Assembly: GCF_035594125.1 (NCBI RefSeq)
Contig: NC_087152.1
Span: forward strand, 13,430,001 to 13,494,000
Length of the DNA: 64,000 bases
Direction: 5' to 3'
DNA from: Scylla paramamosain
Taxonomy: Eukaryota; Arthropoda; Malacostraca; Decapoda; Portunidae
Below the pieces are notes generated by a model. That model was not told the origin of the DNA, made no database searches, and saw only the letters and a list, made by a program, of their open reading frames with translations. Positions 13,371 to 24,691 of the stretch are shown here, one piece after another (position 1 is the stretch's first letter; every line of letters begins with the position of its first letter). A program made the position numbers and the translations under genes.

Positions 13371-15896
13371 GGTCACCCAGTTGCACAAACTTAAGAAAAA
13401 AACGGGGACCCTTTATCAATAGTTTCCACGGTACAAATCACTTAAGCTGTCGGTCTCACCAGGGCCACCTCGCACCCCCACCCACTTCAAGTGCGAATCA
13501 TTTCTACATGGAGGTGTAGTGAGTAGTGACTGTAGCTTGGCAGGGGGGTGGGGGCAATCAATACTGGCCTGGCTGTCACTGTGAGTCACCACACCAATAA
13601 TCAACTCATCATACCAACTTTATGTCAAATGCTTTCTTTTGAACCTTTGCTAGCTTTTCAGGAAAAAACTGGCCCTCAATTTCAGTTTCTGAGTTAAAAA
13701 TGCGGCAATGAGTGCAGGACACGTGGTGGAGCCATGTCATGAGAAAATCGAGGTGGTCTTCCCTTACTTGCCCAGACTTGTTCAGTGCAAGTAATGTGCA
13801 TCATCACTACTTATGCCTTGCTGAGCTGGAGCTTGCACATTCACACAACATACACACACAAACACACAACAAAGGGAATTAAAACAACTCAATGAAACTT
13901 TATTATAAAAAAATAAATAAATAAAAAAAAAATTTTAAATTAAAAAAAAAGGTCAATGATAAAACACATTCTGAAAGAGCTGCTGCTGGTGGATGAGGAA
14001 AACAAATGCTTCAGCTGCAACATTGTAGTCACATCCAAAGACAGAGGCTGGAGGAAGAGTGTGGAGGAGAGACAAGCCCAAGCCAAGGAGTGGTCCCATG
14101 CAACTTAATGAATAAAAATGTTAAGCTTTAGACCCTCAACTCTAATAGTAATGCTAGCTTACTTGGGGTTATTTTCTTTATCAAGATGCTGACAATCATG
14201 AGGTTGTGACGAGTGGAAAGTAAAATATATGAATAAATAAATTAAATGAAAGAATGAAAGAATGAATGAATGAATGAATGAATGAATGAATGAGCAAGTC
14301 AACAAATAAAACAACAAATAATGAAATAAACGTAGTAATCTATTAATTCTCAAGGTGAGGGTAGAACAATGTATTTGATGTAAGAATGTGGGTGGGTGGT
14401 GATGGAATCAGTTATCATTTTGCACACTCTCCTAGATTATCAGGCATCGTCATTCTCCAAGGCTGGGAAACTGACAGGCTCGGACAGATATGGTGGTGAG
14501 TTAATCGAGGAGGTTAATGTGTATCATCCAGCTATGATCGTTAGACAAGGAGAGAGCATCTACGAGTGTGTGTTATGCTCAGAGGCCTTGGGAGAGGAGC
14601 CAGCGCCCGCCCTTCCACTAGCTACAGCAGGAGAACAAATCGCTCTCAGGACACACACCTTGGAACGACTTTTGATAGTGGTCGAGGGAATGTTTCACCG
14701 ACGAATCCATAAAGGGGTTTGCTATAGGCCAATTGGTGGCTGGTAGTTCTGTTGAAGTAAAAAAGTAATAATGCAATTTTGGATTTTTGAAGTTTTGCCT
14801 CTATGGTCATCATCAATTTCAGACAGACCACAGTCCATAATTTTTCACCCTATCTAACCTCAACTTCAATTGGTTAGAAATGGGTGATAATTATGTCTGA
14901 GTCCTGACTGTCTTTTCCTCACACAGGAGGGAACTTCCAGCCACTGAGAAGAAACTCAGCTCACAAGGGTAACACAGGGAGGGTCTTTAGTGCTAACATA
15001 AAATTAGCTGGTCCTCCTGCAGCTACTCACACCGGCACTTCTAAGCTAATATCTGTATTTTTATCAGTATGAGATGATAACTAAACAAAACTCATATAAC
15101 AAGAAAAGAAACACAGGAATACACATGACATCAAACTTTATAAGCAAACATACAGGCAAATAAGAAACAAAAATGTTCTAACAGGACTGGGACTGGAAAT
15201 GAACACTGTGACAAGTGTCTGGCAGGACTAACACTGGGCCATGGGATGTGTGGATGCCACCCGCCAGTGATGGAGGCCATGTTGGGGTTGGGGAGTGGGT
15301 AAGAGTGGACCCAGCAGAAAGAAACACAGGCCACCACCACCACCAAGGCGGGATCCAGCAGGAATGGATGTGCATGAACACAAAATGAACACTTAAAGAT
15401 AGTACAAGTAGCCACACCAAAAGCTTTTCTTTAAAATAAATAAAGACGTAAATACCTAATAAAAGAAAATAAACTGGGGAGGGACAACTGACACATTCAT
15501 CACTCAAGGGATCGGGCCGTGGAAGCGTGAAAAGTTTCTGGAGCATTATGCCATGTCTCATTAGCACAGCTTGAGTGGTGCAGTGAAGAAAAATAACAAT
15601 AAAGAAATAAATATATAAATAAAATAAATACCCTAACTGCTAAATTACTTGAGTGAGGGCTCTTTCTGATAATTTGTTAGGTTGATATTTACCACATTTT
15701 CTAATTCCTGTTGTTATGTCATCCTTAGTTAAGTCTATTACCCGCTATGAGAGGTTGTGAGATGGGAGGATTTCAGTAACTGCTCCTAAGGGTGCACCTA
15801 TCCATATCAGTTGTCACACTTAGTGACAATAAATTTAGAAATGCACATAGGTATCATCACATGGCAAACCATCCAGAATGTTACCTTGGCCTGGAG

Positions 15897-15920
15897 AAAA
15901 AAAAAAAAAAAAAAAAAAAA
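15897..15920. repeat. Poly(A) tract
   Basis: 24 A residues on the plus strand. Confidence 0.9.
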
Positions 15921-17639
15921 TCCTGGTATCCCTAGATGCGGCCTGCATATCACCTACTAGGATTTTATTGCTAATTTTCTTTGATTAAGTCACAGATATA
16001 TTATATGCCTTCCTACTATTCCTTAAAAATTTACAGTCTATTACAACTGTCTCAGGCTGTGGTCTTAAGCATGAGACACCATGACACAGGGAACAATAAA
16101 TGATTTAGCTTCTTGAAGAATTTAAGTTCTTATAAAGATGCAAGCCAATGCACCATTATTAATTCATGGTAAAAGGATACAATTAATGTAACCCAAACTT
16201 CAACTTCATCTCACAGTTAGTGCAACAACCCCTCACCATCCTTTGCCCAATTTGATCCTTGGATACAGGTAATCCAGGAAAATTTCAACATGGCAGTTTT
16301 ACATGAAATGCAAGATCCTGCTATCCCATACTAAAAAGTTTATCTTAAGCTCTGATTCCATGTGCATCTTTCCTGAGAGCAGTTAAACTTTAATGAACCT
16401 CCTGGGCATTTTAATTTTCAAGTGTCTTGACAGCACAATAACTGACTGACCTATTTTTTTATAACACAGTTATGACTTTTGAAGGCTGGAAATGGACAGA
16501 ACAAGATTCACCAGTGATATGTTTAGTTCATCTACTCAAATATACTTAGTCAATGTTAAGACAGGGAGGAGCCCATACTCTAGGTGTAGATTATGATATT
16601 TCAGTTGACCTACTTTAAAGATAAAATGCATGGTGATTCCATATAACTAGTAATAATGAGCAATTCTGTAGTACTGAGGGGGACCTGAACAAGAATTACA
16701 AGGAGAGAGTGAGGATGGGTGTGGACTGTGACTGAAGCTACATCTGCCCCTCTATGTAACAAGTAGAGATAAGATGTAACTTCAGAGAGACTGATAATAA
16801 TAAATTAACTAAGAAACAGAGCATCGACATCTGACCACAAGTCACCTCCTATCTCTAAAACAAGCCTAACAAAATTCTATAATTAGGTACGATCAAATCG
16901 CAAACACATCAGAGCTTCTAACAGACTGACGGCTGCCTGTGTTTGCAATTACACCTTCACGCAACTGTGTCACACGCTGGCACTTTGTGGAGTTATACCT
17001 AGGCAGGATAATTTTGAAAATAATAATCCTAAATAACCAAACACAGGCACACGCACTCACACATACACACACACACACCCTAGAGCCACTTGACTTCACG
17101 CTAGAAATTGCACTCCAAGCTCTTCTCCAGTCAGAATACGGATCCAGTCGGTACCTGAGGGAAGAATGTTTTAGACAAGATCTACCTTTGCCTGGGGTAC
17201 GGCTGTCGTCACTCTGATCCTCTACCATCTGCACCGCTGGCCGTCCGGCTGATGAGGGTAGGACCAGTTGTTCACCCTCCACACACTGCACTTGCAATAT
17301 TAACTCACACCTGCTCCCGCACTAGTCCTCAAATCAACAGACTTTTGCAAGTTTGAACGCAACTGCAGACTCAGAGGGCACTCACTTGCCTCTGTTGCTT
17401 CCGGACAGTTTGTTATTTCTTCTAGTATGAGCAAGTTCAATTTAACTTACACTGGGCAAAATACAAAAAAAAAAAGCTACACAATTTGTACTATGACCAT
17501 GTACTAGGAACAAAATTATTGCGCTTAAAGAAATCTTATTAAAACTTGCATATCGCGTTTATAGGTGTGGAAAATTAGGTGGAAAACCACGCCAGCGAAC
17601 GATTACTTCCACGATGCCTGTGTAGAGTTCAAACTGATG

Positions 17640-18260
17640 ACAGAGGAAGGTGGTGAGGGAGTCCCAGCGGCGTGCACTGAGCCCCAGTCCCGGTAGTGAG
17701 GGAGTGTGTGTGCGTCCGGGGGAGGCAGGGTGTCTTGTGTGGGTCAAACTGAGCGGCGGGAGCGCGACGGAGGTAACATGTGGGGGGGATTTAACGGGAA
17801 GTGACTACGGCGGGGCCCGGGTCGCCATGTCCCCCTCTAGTTGCTGCGTAACTACGACTATCACCCGCGCACCGCCTCGTCCTCCTCCCTCCACTCTATT
17901 TCTCAGCTACGGTTGGGTGTAGGGAGGTGAGCATGGCGAGGGACTAGGGTAGGGGGTGTGAGGGGCGGGCAGGAGCCACGGGGCCTCTGGTTCTCCCGCG
18001 GCAAAACAAAAACCCCCACCTCGACCCTCCCAAATGGGCGCCCAGGACCCCGCAACCCCCAGCCCCTCAGTACAACTTCAAATTTCTCTCATTATTCCAC
18101 TTCTAAGCATGCACCGAGCTGCCAGCGTGGCCCAGTAACTTACCTTTACAACGCCGTCACCTCTCTCAGCAAATCTGGGGGAAATCAAGGGCAATTTTGC
18201 GCATTTTAGGATATTCCGCGAAAAACAAAGCGGCCACCAGTGCTCCCCCTGATGCGATTT
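17640..18260. promoter_or_regulatory. CpG-rich, GC-rich island between the divergent zinc-finger and ATP synthase f genes
   Basis: Locally GC-rich with many CG dinucleotides (GCGGCGGG- and CGCGAAAA-type motifs) in an otherwise AT-rich setting. It lies upstream of a minus-strand splice donor and about 0.9 kb before ATP synthase f exon 1. A promoter is the simplest reading. Confidence 0.45.
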
Positions 18261-18330
18261 TGTCCGGGAGGAACACGGAACGAACCAGGCGCGCCCTTTG
18301 AACTTTTTTATTTCATTTAAATTCAACTGA
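18144..18330 (-). other. Candidate first exon of the zinc-finger gene
   Basis: A canonical minus-strand donor (TTGTAAAG|GTAAGTT, exon end 18144) lies at the right edge of the GC/CpG-rich patch 17.6-18.3 kb, facing the zinc-finger gene. If used, intron 1 spans 10269-18143. Other weaker donors at about 17153 and 17307 could serve alternative first exons. The transcription start is not defined. Confidence 0.3.
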
Positions 18331-19080
18331 CACTGTGGCTATAATTATGTAGAACGCACATTAAAAAATTATCGTGATTTCGTTATGCTAAATTTAAGTG
18401 AATTCATACGTTACCTTTAAGATGTAAGAATTTTAACCGTTAAGTATGTTGTGACTATTATACAACATAAATAAATTATAAGCATGTATATGTAATTCCA
18501 AAGGCTTGTAATTATTAGGTATTAGGTATGTATTAAATTATTTGTGTGATATCAATTAGGGTGTATTGAGTTTGATGTAGGAAAAAAGTAGAACGTCAGT
18601 CGAACAACGTTCTAACTGATTTGTTTGAGTGCCAATTCCTCATGAGGAACAGAAAATTAATTTGAGACTATTTGATAAAAGTAATAGTCTTATAGTTTGA
18701 CATGAAATTCCAAAGAAAAAATATTTTGCTACGAATCAACGGGACATTATATTTTGATAAAGCGCTTATTTAGCAATATTCAGGCTTATCCTTTTTATTC
18801 AACAAATTATTATAACCTTATTTTTTAAATATGATGTGATATAGACATAATGATATCATATTTCAGTAAATGACCTGATAAATTCTTGCAGACAAAGATA
18901 TAAACAAATATTTTGCTACTTACATTTTTCATACTAATGTCTTGGAAGCACAAAGTAGTTCCTAATTATGTATATGAAGAATGTAAGACATACATTATAA
19001 GAATACCATTGACACATACTGTCGTACTCTTTATTACATTTTATTCCACTAAATATGTGTTTTGATGATATTTAAGACAA
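18331..19080. other. Intergenic AT-rich stretch upstream of ATP synthase f
   Basis: About 750 bases without a recognisable exon or repeat. It probably forms part of the region between the divergent zinc-finger and ATP synthase f genes. Confidence 0.5.
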
Positions 19081-19176
19081 AATGAGAAAAGGTGTTGGAA
19101 GGCGTTATAAGGTCGCGGAGGGATCGCGGTTCGTTCCCGTTCCTCTGTCCATTGTCCAGGTTGTTCCACCGGCAAG

Positions 19177-22100
19177 ATGGGTTTTGGTGAATATCCTCCC
19201 GAGTATAACGCCAAGATTCATGGGCCCTATGACCCTGCTAGATATTATGGCAAGGGTGAGTACACCAGGCTGACACGCAGCTGGATGCATCAGCTCCAGT
19301 AATTGTGTGTTAAGCAAGGAAATTATTCTTTCGTCTGCTTTGCCGATCAGCTGACTGAGCAGGCTCTCCAGGCACAACAAATGTTGTCTGACAACTCTTT
19401 ATGTATAATATCTGACAGTCGTGCACACACTACTGATGCAGCTCACTGTGTATATTTTTTTAGTCAGTGGTCATGTATGTATTTTTTTTCCGTGGTGTAA
19501 AGAGATCACCGTTGGCATTGGGTGGCAAGGGTGCACAAAGTTTGGTATTATTATACATATTTACCCGTCTCACGGCAAGAAAGAAAAAAAAAATTGTTCT
19601 CAGGGAAGTACTTGAGTCACATATAACACTGTGGTGTGTATCTTTACCGTCACAAATTTCTCGTTCCTGAGATATTAATTTATATCAAATTTGCCATTAA
19701 GGTAGGTTAGGTTCAGTTCGTTAGATTTAATTAATGTTTTTTTTTTATGAATTTTTGCTTGTATACATGTGGGTGGAGGGTATAAAGAAAAAGAGATGCA
19801 ACGAAAACAGTTACTATATTCATTCAAAGCACATTAAAATCTACCGAAAAAATGTACTTGGCTCGAATTTATTAGACAGGTGAAAATAATATAAATTTGG
19901 TATAAACTTGGTATAACTTGGTACATTACGTACCAATACCAAGTTACTTAAAAAAATATTTTACGGCAATATTGAGCTTATTTATCCCATAGCAACTTGG
20001 TAGAAACTTTTCTATTTACTGATTATTATAATATGAAGGACATGTATTACTTAATACTTTGCTCACTGGATTTTATTATTTACATTGCTGTCTGTATATG
20101 TGTAAGTGTTGTTTGTGTTTGGGTGTGCGTATGTAAGAGAGAGAATATTTATTTGTATTGTAATGTTTAATGGCATTATGATAATTATGGAGGCTTTGTA
20201 AAGCTCTATTCCTTGGTGGAATGAAGCCTGAATACCTAATAAACTATATTTACAAATTTATATCATAGTGTAGAATAAGTCTGGTACTGTACAATAGTAA
20301 TACAAAGAATAAAGATCAAGAACAGTGAATAGGAAAACTTTTCATGTCACCAAGTTCATGTCACCAAGCTCACTAGGTTTATACAAATAATGTAGACATG
20401 ACATTTGCATATGTATAAAGAATTAAGTTACGATAATATTTTATATCAGTAATGTTGTCTTACTTTATTTTGGAAATTGGTTATCAATCTGACCATAGAA
20501 TTTGAGTTCTGCTGGCTACTTTTCAAATGCACATTGTAATTGCTCAGTACATCCCATATATTTTCAAATGCACATTGTAATTGCTCAGTACATCCCATCT
20601 GTTCCTGCATTGTGCCTGGTATAGTTCTACTAAATGCTACTACTCCAATATGACTACAAACCTAATCTCCTCACTGTTAATGGGAGGGGCTCCATCCCAG
20701 TTCAACCTCTGTACAAGGTTATTAATCCCATCCTAACCTAATCTAGCCTCTTGTCCAGCAGGGGATAACAACTGCGGGTGAAGTCATCACAGTCATGCTC
20801 AAGCAGTCAGCGTGTGCCAGACAAAGAACCATTCCATATATTTTTCCCCTGACCAAGCATAATTGCTATATACAGCTTCTAAATCCATTCTGTTAAACAT
20901 TATAATTGAGGGGATACTATTACCTAACCCAGAAATATAGTTTCGTGTACTAGAATGAGATGGGTGTGACATTCTAATATTATCAGGAGGTGAACATATG
21001 CCAGGAAGAGAGAAGTAACAGGTAATTTATGCAGATGGATTGATACTAGTCCATTAACATAGCTGCAGTTTCTAATATAGAAATATTTTTTATGAGCATT
21101 AACTAAGAACAACTCACTTCTTATGGAAAATCTTGATAACCTCCACACATTGTCTGCTTGATGGTTATGAGGTTACTAAGTGGCTTTAAATTTAGTTCTG
21201 AAATTCTTCTAAATTTATTTTTATGCTCTGCATACAATTATTCCATTACTCAAGGCTGCAACTTTTTAGTTCTGTTGAAATATAATAATGATGTTAAGCA
21301 TGGTGGGAATAACTTCACTTTTCCAGGCTTCTGGAATGAATTGACACAAATATGTAGGTATAATATTTGTACCCTCATAAACTACCTATATGGTATTTAT
21401 CCCTGATGAATATATTTGCCACAAATTAAAATTTTCACAACAGTCATGTCAATCCTTCATGAATTACAAAAATCTTGATGAAGAGTTGTTGGATTCATCC
21501 ATTTGTATTTGTATAGCAGATTTTTTTATATAATAATTGCATAATGTATGGAAAATTTTAAGAAAAACCTACATGTTAAGACTGTGCATAATTCAAAGGT
21601 AATCATTATTAGACACTGTACAGAATTATCCTGCAGACATTACTTGACTGGACTGGGCGGAAAATGTTGATAAATAAAAAATTATTGTATGAAATAATAC
21701 AGAAATATCAAAGATTTCACCATGTGTATCTGCAGCTGTTCTGAGGTCAAATCCATTTGCTAGCAGCTTTTCATCTTACATTCAGAGGCTAGGATGATGA
21801 GATTGGATTAGGTTGGATTGTACATAATGGTTTCATCAATGTTTTAGGCAGCCACACAAGTTGCAGTGAAGAATCGAAACTGTTCATAACATCAGTTTTT
21901 TTTTAGTACAGCCTTACTTGTTTTACATGGAGGCATCATGAAAAGTGGGGCAGGGATTGTGCCCAAAAATAGTATGGCTGTATCAACATACAAGGTAAAA
22001 CAGATGTAAATTACATTTGAGCCTACCAAGCTTACATTGCTGCTGAAATTCCATTAGGCCTACACTAATAATAACCTTGCATGTTTCTTTTCCCACAGCT

Positions 22101-22752
22101 GACATTCCCTTTGGACAGGTGAAACTTGGAGAACTTGGATCATGGGTGGGCCGTCGTAATATGTCAGGCATTCCAGGAGCTGTGTCCCGGGCCTTCTGGA
22201 GGTGGAATCACAAGGTGGGCATGTGTCAAGTATTGAGTTGCATACTTATGCCAGAGAGAATGTTGTATCTCTTAACTTCAAAGAAGACTCATTCCTTGTT
22301 TACATGGATCAGTTTTTATCTTGTGATATAATTTTCTAAATACCTGGGTAGAATTCTTATGCAGCAAAGTTATGAATATTATGGATGCCCTCCATTCATT
22401 TTATACATATTGTTCATGTACTGAAAGTTTTTTCAGTCTTACTTTGTGAACATTGACTTTCCATGTTTCCTTGTTTTCCACAAACACGACATACTTATAT
22501 GATACCTCAAACCTAAATGTTTAATAGTTTTCATCCTGTTTCTCAACTATAACCATGTGATATATGCTCATCATATTAATAGAATCTTATAATAGATGCA
22601 GTAAACAAGAATGTTTGCATCATGCGATGTTATATAATTTCAGTACATGCTCCCCAAGAAGACTGGCTTCGCACCTTTTGCACAGCTTATGGTGGGCTGT
22701 ATGATTGTGTTCTACAGTATAAATTATGGCAAAATGGGTGAGTCTGAATTTT

Positions 22753-22814
<62 letters not shown>

Positions 22815-23300
22815 TATATAGATATCAGGAAAATCAGCAGATTCTCAGTTCTTATGCCTTGTGCTAGATCAGTTCAATTCACCATAGCAAAAAAAAAAAA
22901 AAAAAAAAAAACAGTAAAAGGAATTAGTAGAGACTAGAAGTGGGGCAAGTATTTTATTTGTAAAGAAAAAATTTACTGTTCTTGACTAAAATCATTATCT
23001 AATTAATTAAACAAATTTAACTTAATTACACATATCACATCCATTCCTTCAAACCTATGATTATGGCACTACAAAACAATGTATTAAAATTTTTTTAAAT
23101 GTATGGTAATGTCACATTGACAGTCAGTGGCTCACCACTAAAGTGCTATGCTGATCCTTAGTCTGAAAGTTTAGTCTCAAGCCTTCACTTTCAGGCTTAA
23201 GTAATTATCATAGTAGTATATAAGTCACATTAATTTTTCTGAAATATTATTGGTCTTTTCTTTGACAGTGCACCACAGGAATCACAAGTACCACTGGTAA
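19177..23300 (+). CDS. ATPsynF: Mitochondrial ATP synthase subunit f
   Basis: Small membrane subunit of the F1Fo ATP synthase; it sits in the inner membrane near subunit a and helps the complex dimerise. Coding exons are 19177-19255, 22099-22214, 22644-22737 and 23269-23300, with GT/AG borders throughout and exact phase joins. They give a complete 106-aa protein, against 107 in Drosophila. The start MGFGEYPPEYNAKIHGPYDP is the family signature. Exon 2 gives ADIPFGQVKLGELGSW and a GRRN motif. Exon 3 carries the single membrane span (FAPFAQLMVGCMIVFYSINY, about residues 74-93). Exon 4 gives the basic end HHRNHKYHW before TAA. The ATG at 19177 follows an untranslated leader that begins somewhere in the GC-rich patch at 19.09-19.17 kb. 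There is no cleavable presequence, as expected for this family. Confidence 0.96.
19256..22098 (+). other. ATP synthase f intron 1
   Basis: About 2.8 kb of AT-rich DNA. It holds a cluster of ACTTGGTA words including an inverted pair (19914-19923 and 19937-19946), and a 41-base tandem duplication (20521-20602). No gene is seen. Confidence 0.7.
20521..20602. repeat. 41-bp tandem duplication
   Basis: The block starting TTTCAAATGCACATTGTAAT recurs 41 bases later almost unchanged. It is two copies only, so a recent local duplication. Confidence 0.9.
22758..22813. repeat. (TA)n microsatellite in ATP synthase f intron 3
   Basis: It starts about 20 bases after the exon 3 donor at 22738. A poly(A) run follows at 22889-22911 in the same intron. 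Confidence 0.95.
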
Positions 23301-24663
23301 GAACAATCTGCATCTTGTCCTACAAGCAATGACAACCGGGCCTTTTAGGAAACGACAGGATGTGAAATTGTGCATGTAGTAAGGGAACCAATGGAAGGAT
23401 ACAGCAGAAAGCAAGGCTTTGGTGTGTAAGTCTGTAAATTTGTAAATGAAGTTATGGTAACTTTAAATACACTCTATCAAAGAAGATTTCAGTTTTTTTT
23501 ATCCTTTGACTTGCCATATATAGGTTATGCTGATTGCCAGTCAGTTTTACATAATTAAAATCTAATTTAGCCCTCAAGTTATGCCACCAAAGTGCAGTAA
23601 GATTGGATGTCAAGAAAGGAGAGCAGTGTGACTGTAGCAAACTAAAGCATTCTCAATCTTGCATGTGTGGTGGTCATTTATAACACGGAAATGGTAAGTC
23701 CAAGTTCATGCCAATAATCACCAGCAACTATGTTGGATATAACTTCAAAATTGCTGTGAGTGACTTACAGTCTACTGTTATATTTTTAATTTATTTTTTT
23801 TATTTACTTTTATTTATTTTTTTTATTCTTTTATTTTTTTTTTGCTGTAATTTTATATGGGTTATTGTAGTTATTCATAAACTTGTAAGTAGTATATAGC
23901 ATACTTTCAGTGTGATTTTATGGGAGACTATTATGTATAACACAGTTTCCTCATTTAAATGCCTTAACAATCTGATACTTGGGTGGTAGGACCAAAATTA
24001 AGGATTAAAAGATAAAGTTGCAGTAGAGAAAACTAAGCAACTTTATTTAATACAAAATTCAAATTAACATCAATTCCATTATCCAAGAACTATAAACACT
24101 AATAGCACAATACTCAAAGTTATCATGCAGTCAAACTCAAAATATAACACATAAACCTGATGATCTTTTAGAGAGTATGTGCTATCTATGTACATTCATT
24201 TTTCCTGGCTGTAAAACAGCCATCAGAAGAGAGAAAGAAAAAAAAACATGCAATCTTCATTTAACGAAGACACTTTTCTACGTGGTTAAAGCAACAGATA
24301 TAATGTGCCTTGCCACATGTACATCTAAACTGATAAGTTCCTTTCGATAAAATTTATAGGTTTTAAAAAGTCGTCATTATAATATTGTTAATGCAGTATT
24401 CTATATACATTTGATTACAAACTTAGTGAGGTGGTCTATTTCAATCGCACTTGTTTGTGGTTTAAGATAAGGGCAGGTAGTCATACAGTTTTGCAGGAAT
24501 TGAACTTATTTGGATACTTGAGGGGTTGAAAAGTAATTTGAAAACTAATACATAGATCCTCGAGTTGACCTCTGCATGCCATGAGCAGTCCTAGATCAGA
24601 CCTGTCTAATTGTTATCCCTAGTGGATTTGAGTTTATGCTCCTAGCATGCTCTATAATGTGAG

Positions 24664-24691
24664 TAACTTACAAGGTCTACCTTGTAAGTTA
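24664..24691. repeat. Perfect short palindrome
   Basis: Arms TAACTTACAAGGT and ACCTTGTAAGTTA are separated by 2 bases. A degraded third copy (AACTTATAAGGT) follows directly. Confidence 0.85.

Noticed and set aside
14396..14746. 116-codon plus-strand ORF as a gene
   Set aside because: No recognisable domain and no support beyond being open; kept only as a CpG-containing segment to look at.
15178..15567. 129-codon minus-strand ORF with a W-run
   Set aside because: The Trp run is a CCA repeat on the other strand, with no family resemblance.
16893..17297. Minus-strand ORF ending near a donor at 17153
   Set aside because: It starts only at TTG with no ATG, runs into a CA repeat, and resembles nothing; at most a 5' UTR exon.
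19082..19176. Possible tRNA suggested by a GGTTCGTTCCC B-box-like string
   Set aside because: No acceptor stem, D-loop or anticodon arm can be built at the right spacing; it is the ATP synthase f leader.
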